Positions 1-11,581 of a stretch of DNA of 64,000 nt are shown piece after piece. Below the pieces are notes generated by a model. That model had not been told where the DNA came from. It saw nothing but the letters and a program-made list of their open reading frames with translations, and made no database searches. Source of the DNA: Gymnogyps californianus (Eukaryota > Chordata > Aves > Accipitriformes > Cathartidae); assembly GCF_018139145.2 (NCBI RefSeq), contig NC_059471.1:101930914-101994913 (forward strand), written 5' to 3'. Position numbers and translations under genes: made by a program. Position 1 is the first letter of the stretch. Every line of letters begins with the position of its first letter.

Positions 1-945
1 GTCCAGCCTTCTGCTCTGACCTTCATTTCAGCCTCTGTGTCCACATAACACCACAGGAGCAATTTTCTTTTTCCCCCATAATCCCTTCCATTTCTCTGAA
101 GGCATTGCTCACCCTTGGAGGGGGTGACAGTGTTGGTGTCAGGCACAACCCAGGTTACTCAGGGGTTCGTTGGTAGGGCCAGCACAAAATGGAGAAGTGG
201 GTGCACAAAGTGGGAACCTAAGAGGACTCTAGAAACCAAATTACTTCTAAAAATACCTCTCCCTGAAGCCATGTCTGAGGCGTCACTTATTTCTTCCCCC
301 TCCAAGGCCTGGAGCTGGGCAGGCTCAGCATGGTGGACCTCGCACAGGCTGCTGTGCTGTTGGGCGCTGGGCACCAGGCAGCACCTCGCAGCGCTGCCGG
401 GATTGGGCCTGCCAGTCAGAGAGGCTCGTGCGGAGGTCCAGAGGTCCTCCTTCCCCCCATAACAAGACACCCGGGGTTCAGCCCCCTCCTCCACCTGGGG
501 GGATTTCAAGGCCACATCTTCCATGAGGCCACATGCTTGCCAGGGAGGGAGGCAAGGTTTCTACCACTGGTCTCAAAGCTCAGGCATTGGCTCACTCTCC
601 ATGGTGACTCTGGGCAGCTCCTTCCTCCACATCCCCATCCCTCTGGACCTCTTTCGGCGGTGCCTGGCTGGCCCACACACATACACAGGGCCCAAGCACC
701 CACCCAGTGCTGTGAGAGGAGGAACCATGATGTTCAAGATGAGCAACGTCCTGATGCCACTGGCTGCACAGCTGCAGCCCACCCAGCCTGATGGGACCAT
801 TGTTTTCCAAGATGCCTTTTGATCAGCCACCTGGAAGCCCCTGGTGATGCTGCTGCTGGCTGGGTGCGACACCGCAGAGTAATGCTAGGGCAACGGGTGC
901 ATTGTGAGCCCTGCGAGCATCCTTCATGAGCCTTGAGATACCAAC
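1..945. other. 5' flank of FAM243A, no gene seen
   Basis: This is GC-moderate sequence upstream of the FAM243A start. Several short frames overlap on both strands, but none has a recognisable domain, splice-site pattern or family match. No TATA box or CpG island marks a promoter. Any 5' untranslated exon of FAM243A would lie here, but I cannot place it. Confidence 0.6.
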
Positions 946-1707
946 ATGCAGCACTTCGCAAATCTGCTCCTCAGGCATGTAATTCGCAGGGGCTGCTTTG
1001 ATGCTGCTTCAAAGAGGCAGTGCCTGCAGTATTGAAGAGCTCTGAGGACACTGCAGCTTAACGGTTTCAACGCCCTTTTTTTAGGGGAAAGAGATATTCC
1101 AGAAAGTCTTATAACAGGAGAAAAAATAGCCGAGGAGGCCGGCCTGTGCTGGCCAGTATGGACACTTGTTCACACTGGCAGCCGCCAAGGGCAGGTGCCC
1201 TGGAGGTACAAACTGCTATTAAGAGGTGATCTGCCCATCCCCCAGCAGACTGGTATCTTTCAGGAATTGTGTGAATCTCTGACCACGTCCTATGGGAAGT
1301 GTGTAATTGTGATGAGGGATAAAACGCAGCCGATGCGTGTGGGGGCAAAAGACGGCAAGGAGCTGGAGACGGGAACTCTGCCACTAGTCCTACCAGCAAT
1401 TTACATGTCCAGCACTGAGTGTTGCCCTGAAGCTGCTAGAGCCAATGGCCATGAGCTTCTTGTTGTGCCTTTGTCTTACAACTATCTCTATCCTATGGAT
1501 GTTGCCTGGTCTTCTTTGAAATGGTTTATTATAAACAATAAGAAGGACTTTGCCCTGAGGTCTGTTGAGAGGACCCACTCCTATAGGTGTATCCTCTTCA
1601 GTGACTTGATTGTTAAAGGAATAGAGAAGGTGACCCCAAACAAATGGAAGGTAGCGATTAACAGAGTGAAGAGATGGGAGAACTACTACCTTGACACACT
1701 TTCTTAA
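946..1707 (+). pseudogene. FAM243A: FAM243A (C21orf140 homologue), nonsense-disrupted at codon 30
   Basis: The frame from the ATG at 946 to the TAA at 1705 has 253 codons, close to the roughly 250 residues I know for the human protein. Recognisable family blocks lie along its whole length: the MQHFANLLLRHVIRR start, RQCLQY (24-29), GERDIPESLITGE, VPWRYK (84-89), CCPEAARANGHELL (159-172) and AWSSLKWFIINN (187-198), with RWENYYLDTLS at the C-terminus. Codon 30 is TGA (1033-1035), directly after QCLQY, where I recall leucine in the human protein. No other stop or frameshift occurs. The next in-frame ATG is codon 123, so downstream initiation would lose about half the protein. The cellular function is unknown to me. 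The gene converges with SMIM11. Identity is near certain. Whether this is a fixed pseudogene, a polymorphic null or a sequencing error cannot be told from one sequence. Confidence 0.9.
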
Positions 1708-1823
1708 ACAGTTCTTCCTGCAGTCAGGCTTCAAATGTGTTTTGATTGGTGTTGAATGAGTTACTCTGCTGAGCCCTTTCCTTCAAAGGGTGTAAACCTA
1801 AAAAACCACATGTCAATAGCACT

Positions 1824-1829
1824 AATAAA
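1824..1829 (+). terminator. Poly(A) signal of FAM243A
   Basis: A canonical AATAAA lies 117 bases after the FAM243A stop codon on the same strand, a plausible short 3' untranslated region. It is inferred from position and motif only. Confidence 0.5.
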
Positions 1830-4800
1830 AGAGATAATTTTAAATCCAAATGTTTCATTTTAGGTGTATTCCATCACTAGGTTGATACGCGCTACGCTTG
1901 CGCTGGGAAGGGACCATTAATTTGCCTTGTCACAAAAATGGGCCAAAGCATGCCTAAGATCCTGTTTAGCCAGCCTTCTGCACAAATGTCTCTATTACGG
2001 CAGTCATGAGACTGTGCCTTAGATGTAAATGCCCTCAATTTCGAGAAAGACTGGGCTGCAAAATGAATTCTGTAGGTCAAGCCTGTCTTTGACCATAGGA
2101 GATCTGCTCCTAAGCAGGGAATATGCTGGACCATGACTGACACCAGAGTCCATGGCTTAAAGAAGTCTGAAGAATTTAATGCGACTTTCCCATCGTATAC
2201 GCATTAACATCTTATATCAGCTCAGCAGTTCATTACACTGAGTACCTTGCTCCCAACAGTGGTCTGCAATAAACATTTCAGTGACAGGTAAAAGAAATCT
2301 TTCTAAAAGAGAAGTTCCTTTCTGAAGCCCAACAATTAGTAGTTGGTTCAAGCTTTAAAGCATGAAGAGTTCAGTCTCTCAGAATAAAATATGGCACTAA
2401 TCATTGAAGATTTTCTTTATCTATGACATCGATTACTGAGATGTAATGATTTCTCATGGAATTGAGTTCAAAAGATTATTTATGAGTGATGCAAAGTAGT
2501 ATTTCTTAACAGCAGTTTTTTCAAGTTCATTGAACACTTTCTTGTTTTTTTGAAAGTGGATCCCAATTTACATTCTCTGTGTTGCTCATTACTGGGTATG
2601 TGTTTATTGTGTACTTCTAAGAGAACTAAGACCATAAAAACATAAAAGAAAGAAGTTATGAGATGATTCACAGGTTCACTAAAACATTTCAATACACTGA
2701 GGCAAATCTGTGCAGTTTTCCTCCTATGTGTGGAAACCATCTAAACAAGCATTGTAATTTGGTGTGGCAGAGAGGTAGCTAAAAAAGGGAGTCTCATCTA
2801 CCTTCAGAAGAATCCACGCATGTAATTCCCTAGAGCCGACATGTGAATACACAGAGAAAAAAAAACATCTTTTCTCAGCTTCATATTCATCAGCAAAAAC
2901 ATCTGCTCATTTTTTACAAATATGGATGTAGCAGAGAATGGAAAATAAGGTGCTTCAAATGCAAGGAGGAAAGAGGAGGGGGAAAAGGGGAGAGGCTGGA
3001 GAGGGGCAGGAATGTTTTTATTGTCCTGGTATCATGGCCCTGAACATAATTTCACATTGGCTTGAAGCAGCAATTGCTCCACTAAATATCAATGAATATG
3101 AAGTGGTGTGAAATCAGCATGAGGAAAGAAAATAGGTCCAGTGCCTCTTTACCACAAGGATAGGCAGTAATTGTACAGTAGCTTGGTTTTCTTAAGAAAC
3201 AAATGATGCACACCCCATTTTCCCAATGACTGTTTACCTTCACCCGATGACACTGCGCTATACTATTGGGGAGAAGTAACAGTGCGCTATAGTCAAATCA
3301 GCACAAACCCGATGACTTCATTGCTGAGTTCTGGATTCACATGAAGAAGAACAAGACCAAACCTGAACAGAGCAGAGTCCCCGACTGCTGCCTCACCGCA
3401 GCTCAGCCTTACCGGTCTCTGCTGCCATGGCTTACGCAGCTGCGGGTTTAGGGCCGCATTGCAACACTTCTTCATTGGTAGGGTGTGTCTTCTGCTATCC
3501 CTAATTCGCAGTGGAGTCCATGGGACCAGGTACAGAATCGCCTGCTTTCCATCCATTTTAGCAACGAGGAAGTATCAAAAGGAAGTAATTTGTGTCACAG
3601 GAATTTATCAGTCTTTCCTGTTTTGTATTCTTTGGTAAAACAAGGGTGAAGCCTCCATGAAGGGTTTCATGGAAACAAGCAGGAGGAAAGAGGAAGTGTT
3701 TGGTGCCACATCTCCCAGAGAGTGAGGGAAAAACATCCTTTTCCTGCAAAGGGCTGGGAAAGCCTCACTAAACACCTTCACTCTTCCCAGTCTCCTGCTG
3801 GGAGGTTGAGGACTGGCGAACTTTTTCTACCCAGTCCTATTCAACGTGTATGGAAACCTGTGGGCAGGAAAAAGAACCGAGTCTGAAATCAAATGAACTT
3901 TGGTATTTTGTATAAAATCCTCTGAGATGAGTCCTTTTCTTTCTTCCTCCCTCCCCCTTTGCTGCTGCATAAGGGTAATTACAACCCATGTTTTCTACAA
4001 AACGTTGTAACCCATTGTACTGAAGAAAAATATTGTGGCTCATACAGTTCTGACTCAACTGGTAATTTACGATGACAAGCAATTCCTTTAACATATGACT
4101 AAACAAGCTAATAGGAGGATGTTACCAAATAGCATGCACCTTATTCAAGAGTACTTGAAATAGCAAGCATGAGTCTAGTATCTTCTTGGTAGGATTTTAA
4201 ACACCTATTATTTTATTAGATTTGCTAGCAAGAGCTCTTTTAGTGAGGCTCAGTACACTTGACCATTGCAGGATGTCAAAACAAATCTCTTTGTTCCCAC
4301 TTACAACTCTCTCTGTGTGACTGAAATGCACCACTAGAACAAAATGATTAAAGTATCTTTGCATAAAGAGGAGAGGCAGATGCAAATGCCTATGTTGATG
4401 AAGAAGCTATAACAGATGTCCCTCTGCTCTAAGCTAGCTGGAATGCAAATCACCTGAATTTTCATCATGTCTCATTGACTAATTACTTCTAAATGCTTTT
4501 CCAAGCCTCATCTTCATGGAAAAAAACATTTATTTTCTTCCAGCTCATGAAGCAGGCCTGTAATGACTGGCTCAACACATTTTTTTCCCTATTTTCAAGT
4601 CCTCTGTCCTAATAGCATGCTGGAAGCCAGGGTACAGACAGGACAACTTGGGGCAAGAGCCTACAGAGGCCCAAGCCAGGGATGTAATGATGGGACACAA
4701 GGTGTAAGCTTCTGTGACTGAGCAGGCAGAGCGGGGCCCATTTTGTGCCACGCCTGAGAACAGGGAGAAGGCTGGCCGGGTAGTGGAAAGGCAACCAACA

Positions 4801-7800
4801 TTGCTCAAAGCTCAGCCTCTGTCTCTGTGAACTTGTTACTTGACATTTCCTTCTGCAGCAACCGTGTGGAGGAGGTATGGAGAGAAATGCACAAAGGAAA
4901 GGAGGAGGGATATGGGAACAATGTCTATGTAAGAAATGCAAAATAAGAAAACTGTTTTAGAAAACAAATACATGTAAGGGCCAGAATCATTTATATGACT
5001 TACTTAAACTGCACTTAACTGTCAGTGTTTGACATTTCTTGTTGGCTAGCTCTAAGCCTCCTCAAATCAATGAGAAACACTAAGCCAGGAAATTAGCCTG
5101 AGTTTAGGCCAGAGGAATGAGTCACAGCCAATCAAAAGAGCCACAGGACTGGGAAAGTGCCACACCATTAGAAGCTGAGGCATTGGAGAGCAAAACCAAC
5201 CAGTATGAGGAAGTCCAGGAAAAAAAGAGACTAATAAAAAAGGATAGTCACCCATGCTGTGTTTCTAGTGATCAACAGGAAGCAGCTATATACATTCTCT
5301 GCTCTGTGACAGCCATCTCAAGAGCCTTTGGGTAGACTGGAAACAGTCTCGCAGTGAGGCAGCCTTTGACGCTGGTACACAGGGACATTTTCAATAGCTC
5401 CCTCATCAGATTCAAAGAAGGATAAATTGATGCCATATGGAGATATACACATGAATACATGCCTAATCACTTATTTGTGCCCAAACAAACTTTTTCTCTA
5501 CAGGAACATATGAGGAGCCCATTGCTATGGGGATAACTGTTCTGGCAAGTACCAGGTATTTCTGTTATCAGCTGGAGAAGGGCCAGCTGGTGCTCTGATT
5601 ATCCCTGAGATTGGTACACACATATGCCAATCAAGGTCCAGCTGAGCCTAGATGATATGCTGGGCTTGCTCCAGTAGCCAAGACAAACCAGCTTCAAAAG
5701 CCAAAGCCAAACTGTGGAGTGACGTGGGTTGTGCGTAAATATCCAGCCACCTCTGAGTCCCCAAACCAGGTAGTCACAGCCAGCCTATCTCAAAATGGCT
5801 TTTCGCCCATGTCCAGGGGGGAAACATAAACTCAGGTTTTAGAAATTTTACCTGATCTGTCTCCACACACTCATGTGGGTTGTACATTTGTTTGTTTTCC
5901 ACATATCAGGAGCATGTCAGACACAAGACTGTCACAGGGTAGTCAACTCCTTCATGTGAGGTCTAGCAGCTCCTCACTAAACTTGACTTGAAGGCTGAGG
6001 TTAGTACATAGTTAATAAATAGGGAGAGGATGCAACAAGTTGATGCATCTTCGGAAGCAATTTCACAAAGACTGTGAAGAACTGGTGAAGGCTGAAACAA
6101 GTGAGGTTTATTTCAGCTTAGTCTACTGGTTTCTCCCATGACAGAGCTGGAAAGGGGGCTATGGGAGTTTGCCACATGCTCCTCTTTGGCCAGAGTTGAG
6201 GCCAGGGGGTAGAGATGTTGACTGAGCATCACAGGCTAGAGCTGGGATCAAGGAGAACAGTGAAGGACTCTACCCCAGACAGAACATTTGCAGGGCCTTT
6301 ACTGAGAAGAGCAGGAAAAAACAGCTGGAATTGCTGATCCCCAAGAGGAAAAGTGACGAAGAAAATGTTGGAAATAATAGTTGTTTGCATGTGAGGCTCT
6401 TGGAAGGCCTGAAAAATATTTAGCTCCCTGACTTGCAGCACAATGGCTCGAGAGCAATCTCTCCTGCCCTGGGGCGCTGCTTAGGGAGCTCTGCCTTCCT
6501 CCAGCACCAGTGCTGTTGTGTTTCTGCTAAAAGTCTCGTGGCCTTCAGACTAAAAGCATTCAGTGGTACTAAAATCAAGCTGAGTTCATTTCAGCCAAAG
6601 TCTAAAATGGATAATGAGAAAACAGTCCCGTTGAATGCTTCTTCACTTGTTTTTCACTTTAAGGACCACAGATATCCCACAGCCACTGAGCTCCTTCAGG
6701 CTGGAAGAGCCCTATTCCAGCAGCCACTTAAGTTATCTCAGAACCTGTGAGAGGTTTTTTTTTTTCCCTTAAAATCCCAACAGCTCCTTTCTTTATTACT
6801 GCACAAAACCCACACAGCCTTGGTGTCAGTAAAAGCAAGCCTAAAGGTGCAAAAACTGTAAGTTTAAAAGCCAGTAATCCTTTTATTTTCTCAGTCTTCA
6901 ACCTTTGGCACCAGTGACAATGACAACATCCGACAGTGAAAGACCCGTGCGAGCGAGGTACTGCGTAAGGTTAAGCTGCCCATCTATATAACATGAATGC
7001 TAAAGAGTAATTTTATGGAACAGGGGAGGAGAGACTCTGTAGTTCTGTAGGCACCAGAAGAGCATGACCTAGCTCGCTTTCTGGGATGGGAACATCTACA
7101 AGAGGATCCTGTGTAGATCCCCTGCTGTCTAACAAGCTGCACACTCATACACACAGAGCACTTCAACGCTCTCTATCCTGCTGCCTCCTCTCACGTGCAG
7201 AAACTCAATCGAATTGAGTTCTCTGTTCCTCTTTTAAACTTGCCAGGACTAAATGTATAACCCTTCTTTCAGTAAGAAACCAGATTTCGAGGTCCCCAGC
7301 TGGTTTCTGAACAAGAAACTGAAACAAATCTGAGCTGCTGTCTCCCCCCAGTGTCAGCATATTTTCTTATTCAAGGCTGCAGCTGTGGCACATAGGATGC
7401 CCAAGGGAAAAAAACCTGCTGTAACCTGTCCACTGATAGCATAGATCAAAACTCTACTCTGGTATGTCAGAGAACAGATATTGGTTCAGGTTTGGAAATG
7501 GATAAGATCTCTTCTTATTTTGGAAACTCTAGGATATCAGCCTGCTGCAACACCCATCACAAGCTCTAGGGGTTATCTATGCTGTAGCACTACTCCGAAG
7601 TTAAGGAAAAAAGCAGCCAGGTTGGACCAGATTTGAAGTCTTACACGTACAAAGAGGTTTTCTGATTTGGCTGCAGAGGCAAAAAGGTGGTGATGTGGAG
7701 GACTTTTGAGGAGACTTCTCACAGCTGCTTTCTCCCCTGTTCAAGGCAGGGACAAAAAAGAGGCTCCTTGTGTTTGGCAAGGTAGGGCCCCCAGATTTTA

Positions 7801-7812
7801 ATGCCAATCTTG

Positions 7813-7869
7813 ATTGCTTTGGGTGCTAAATGGTGCCCAATTGGTGCCCAATTGCTTTGATGCTAAATG
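7813..7869. repeat. Nested short direct duplication
   Basis: An 11-base unit GGTGCCCAATT occurs twice in tandem (7832-7842 and 7843-7853). It is bracketed by two near-identical copies of ATTGCTTTG(G)NTGCTAAATG at 7813-7832 and 7851-7869. The arrangement looks like two successive slippage or duplication events. Confidence 0.7.
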
Positions 7870-8788
7870 ACTTGCTTTAAAGGGAGATTGTGTACCTTTG
7901 ATTCTGCTTACAGAGCAGCTGTATTGAAGTAGAGAATACCTCTGCTTTCAGTTTAAAAAACAAAAAAAGCTCATTACTACTATTGGTCTAGAAAAAGCTA
8001 CCCTTGGTTGAGAGTCTAAAAAAAATCTAGATTGGGGCCAATATTCAAAGGCAACCGGTGACTGCTTGGAGCCAAGACATTGCTTACTTTTGAAGTTGGT
8101 GGACACTACACAGGCCTGACAATTTCCTGTTAAGGTTTGGGTGAGTGGCTTAGCTAAGTACCTTGGTGCATTTCCCTCAATAGCTGTTTAATGGAGGTGG
8201 TTAGCAGAGTCTGTTCTCACTGAACACCGCAGAGCCATTTAATTAAATTACCATTTAATTCCACCTTTGCATAGACAGATGACCGCTGAGACTGTAGAGG
8301 GAAACTGCTGTTTTACAATGGCACTACGAGTTCCCTAGCCTGGCAGTCCCGAGGCTGCCATAGCAAGGATATTGCTCTATGCTGGGAATGGGTTTCTGCA
8401 ACACTTATATTCCCCAGTCACCAAGGTGACCGCATGAACAGCGAGATTTTAAAAATCACTGCAGTTCCCAGTCAGTAACTCCACCACAGCGAGAGCTCTC
8501 TGAGCATCAGCCGTATCAGCTGCACACAAACTCAGTCAGGTAGCCCTTGTGAGACGGACACTGCAGCAGTGTGCGCTGGTGTGACCACAGCAGGCACTTC
8601 AGCCTGCAGCCGCAGGGAGAGGGCAGGAGTGAGCCATCCCAGAGGCTTCCCACATCGTGCTGGACTCCCAAGGCTTGTCCAAGGGCCCTCCACCTCTCCC
8701 CTTCCCTCCTCTCCCCACTCCACTGTCAGATTTCAGCTTCAACCTAACCTCCAGAAGATACAAGGATCTAGGGAGTGCTTTATAATGG

Positions 8789-8830
8789 AAACGTGAAGGG
8801 AAACATGAAGGCAAACGTGAAGGCAAACGT
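8789..8830. repeat. 12-bp tandem repeat, 3.5 copies
   Basis: Units of AAACGTGAAGGC or close variants start at 8789, 8801 and 8813, followed by a partial fourth unit at 8825-8830. Copies differ at one or two positions. Confidence 0.85.
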
Positions 8831-9435
8831 ACCTGTTGGCCCTGCTACACATGCCTAAGCCTTTATTTCTGTGAAAAAAAATCTACTCTGTTGATTACCC
8901 TACCATGACCAAGTTAGCTTACCCTCCAGGATTTCGTGTTATTGCACATGCAGGAATAGCTAGCAATGGTAATGAAAACCCCCTCTGCTTCATAGGCTGA
9001 GTAGTAAATACAGAGCCATACACAGTTCTCAGATACTGTGCATAGCAAAATAATATAATAAACCTCCTAGCATGAAACTTCCTCAAAGGTGACACTGTGA
9101 TTTGCATTAATCTAAGGAAGTCCTAGGTGCAGCAAGCGGTTTGAGAAAGACCTGCCTGTAAAAGCTCCTCTCCTGGGTTTGTTCATCTGGATTCAACAAA
9201 GGGCCCACAAGTCTGAGATTTACACCCTTGCAGGGAGCAGTTGCTCTGAAGAAGCTGCACAGAGCCCTCCCCATTTCCTTCTGTCTGTCCATGAACCATG
9301 TACACACCCTTGATGGATTCAGAGTGTTCTTCTCTTTAAAACCAGCCACCTCCTTGCAGCTAATCTTTAAAAACTGCCTCCCCTGCAGCTCTAACTGTAG
9401 CATTTGAGTAAGCAGCAACCAAGGCCATTACTTTT

Positions 9436-9459
9436 TTTATTTACAAAGGATTTTTTATT
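9436..9459 (-). terminator. Candidate SMIM11 poly(A) signals
   Basis: Two TTTATT hexamers (AATAAA on the minus strand) lie 18 bases apart at 9436-9441 and 9454-9459. They are the first canonical minus-strand signals I found downstream of the SMIM11 stop, giving a 3' untranslated region of about 1.95 kb. Transcript ends are not otherwise supported. Confidence 0.4.
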
Positions 9460-11413
9460 GCATAAATAGAAGCTTAGATATTTTGCTGTACGTATAAAAA
9501 GTTGAGATACAGTTTAAGTGAATGTTACTCTTGAGGGTTTTATTCCTTTGACACATCCTTCATCTACAGAAAGGCTTTGTTCTTCCAGGAAAGGAATCCA
9601 ATGCAAGCTGCCAAGTGTCAGAAAGTCTGCAGGGTGGGGAAACAGCAGTGAGAACAGCAGGCATGATATGCTGGCAGCACATGGGCTAAATCTGCCTGCC
9701 CACGTGGCGCGCTGCAATCGGAGCTAATCTCAGCTCTGTGGTGCTGACACTGGAGAACATTTTTAGGGTAGGAGAATTCACCCTTTCTTGCAATCCGATT
9801 CTAGAAAGACATGGCTGACAGCCTAAGAGATGGTGGCAGAATTTAGGAAGGACTGGGCCTCTGGTGGGCAACACTGGGTGACGGGGCGAGTAGGGTATTT
9901 TCTGCAAAATCAGAGATGCTTTAATGCCAGTCATTCAACAAGGTCAACATCACATGCTGGACACAGAGGCCTTGTGGGATGAGCTCGTCACCGTGGGGCA
10001 GCAGTCCCTTGGGCTATGGACTCTGCCAAACAGAATTCCCTGGGACCCAACGCTGCACACACAGCACGGTATGGTCTCCTCATTACAAGTAGCAGGCTTG
10101 CTCACATGCAGGGCAGTCCATCTCTCATTTGTTTAGCAATAAAACTCCATATAACTTACTCTGACTTATTCTGCAAAAACCAAAAGAAGTGTTCTCACAG
10201 CATTTTCCAGTGGCTACTGAAACTGATTCAAAATAAAAGTTTAAAATGGCACAAGTCTGCACAGAGACAAGTCCTCAATCTGATGTAAACAGGAGACTGA
10301 AAAACACCTCTGTTTTTGTTGTTTTTTCTATGCGAATGAACCACTTCGTTCCCATGGTTATTTCCAGGGCCTCATTTCTAGTCACAATTTCCAATCTCTG
10401 TTGCACGAAATAAAACAGTGATACGTTTGAAAACAAAACTAGTAAACATTTCTAAAAACTGAAACTCTCTTCATATGTGAGGTGATGACCTCAAAAGGGG
10501 AAACTAAGTTTTTTAGTTTAATAAAGAGTAACATTACATCAAACTCCCACTGAGCTTACAAAGGGCAGGCAGGAATAGAATTCCCATTTTGCTGCAGAAC
10601 CGAGAGATGTGAAACGAACTGATACAAAAATCACACACCAAACAAGTCAGGGAGTAAAATCTTAGCACTAGGCAGTACTCATTTTGCTAATGGACTTGAT
10701 CCAATGAGGCAATGATTGCTTAAACTTTGAAAACAGAGGGAAGGAATTCAGCACATGGGGAATGAAAACTCAAAACTTTAAGAAATTTTGTAATGTTCAT
10801 TTTGCTCTTCTATGCAGAAAGATGTCCATTTTTCTCAGTGAATTATATATGGTGGATGTTACATAGCATAACCTGTACCATTTCTGTTACCTTGGGAAGT
10901 TCCATGGCATGAGACTTGGCCCTTCCAGCTAAACTATCTACAACTTGTCATGTATTTAACTAATATGGAATGGCTGCTTCTTTTCTATCTTAATTATGTG
11001 ACTTAAGGCCAAGAGGTCTTACTGCATCATCCTGTCTGGCATGCCTCTCATGCATTTTTTGCCCAATTTAACGATCTCTTTACACATCAGGACTTCCTGT
11101 GCAATTGGTTGGGCGTAAAAATTCAGGGAGATTAAGAGCAGAGAAGGAATACTCTGCTAAGATCTCCTAAATCACAAACCATGGCTACTAAGTTTTCTGG
11201 TGGTAACTGCAATTCCTACAAAGAATGGGCATGATACGGGTGTGCAAATATGCTGAAACATCACAGGAGACAAATATTACAAGAACTCAGATAATGGTGA
11301 TAGTTCTAATTGCACAATCCAAATGCATCCAAGTCAAAACATAATGGGATTAATATGTCAATGCCATTATCGAACACCAGGATGTCGAATAAATTCTATA
11401 CCTGAGAGACTCT
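9460..11413 (-). other. SMIM11: Probable SMIM11 3' untranslated region
   Basis: This is AT-rich sequence directly downstream of the SMIM11 stop codon, with no open frame of interest and no recognisable repeat. It is assigned as untranslated sequence only because the first good minus-strand poly(A) signals lie at its far end. A shorter transcript using a variant signal is equally possible. Confidence 0.4.
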
Positions 11414-11581
11414 TCAATCATCCTTCTTCTCTGCTTCTGTTTTCAATTTCTCTTCACGTTCCCTCTTCAGTTTTTCTTCAATTTTTTTGCTCTGGTACAT
11501 TTTTACTCCAGCAAACGCTAAGCAAAGAATCAACGTTTTAGCTGCCAAAATGTACATCAGCAATGGGAAATTCTCCAAAGC
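11414..11581 (-). other. SMIM11: SMIM11 terminal coding exon
   Basis: This exon encodes the last 55 residues, from ALENFPLL to EKKDD, and ends in TGA at 11414-11416. The upstream edge is set by the acceptor AG at 11582-11583, preceded by a pyrimidine-rich stretch. It carries the whole membrane span and charged tail. Confidence 0.95.

Larger units (their letters stand above)
1830..9435. other. Convergent intergenic region between FAM243A and SMIM11
   Basis: About 7.6 kb without a recognisable gene on either strand. All open frames are short, overlapping and lack any domain. The stretch includes a purine-rich run near 2965-3015, a nested duplication at 7813-7869 and a 12-bp tandem repeat at 8789-8830. 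I saw no clear LINE, SINE or LTR in it. Confidence 0.55.

Noticed and set aside
1033..1035. TGA in FAM243A as selenocysteine or programmed readthrough
   Set aside because: I recall leucine here in the human protein, no SECIS-like element was recognised, and the following bases (AGA) do not fit the CTA readthrough context.
1195..1707. Treating FAM243A as a 170-residue gene starting at 1195
   Set aside because: Codon 1195-1197 is GTG, not ATG, and family-like sequence continues upstream in the same frame to the ATG at 946.
1390..1734. 114-codon minus-strand frame
   Set aside because: It is the antisense shadow of FAM243A, whose sense frame matches a known family.
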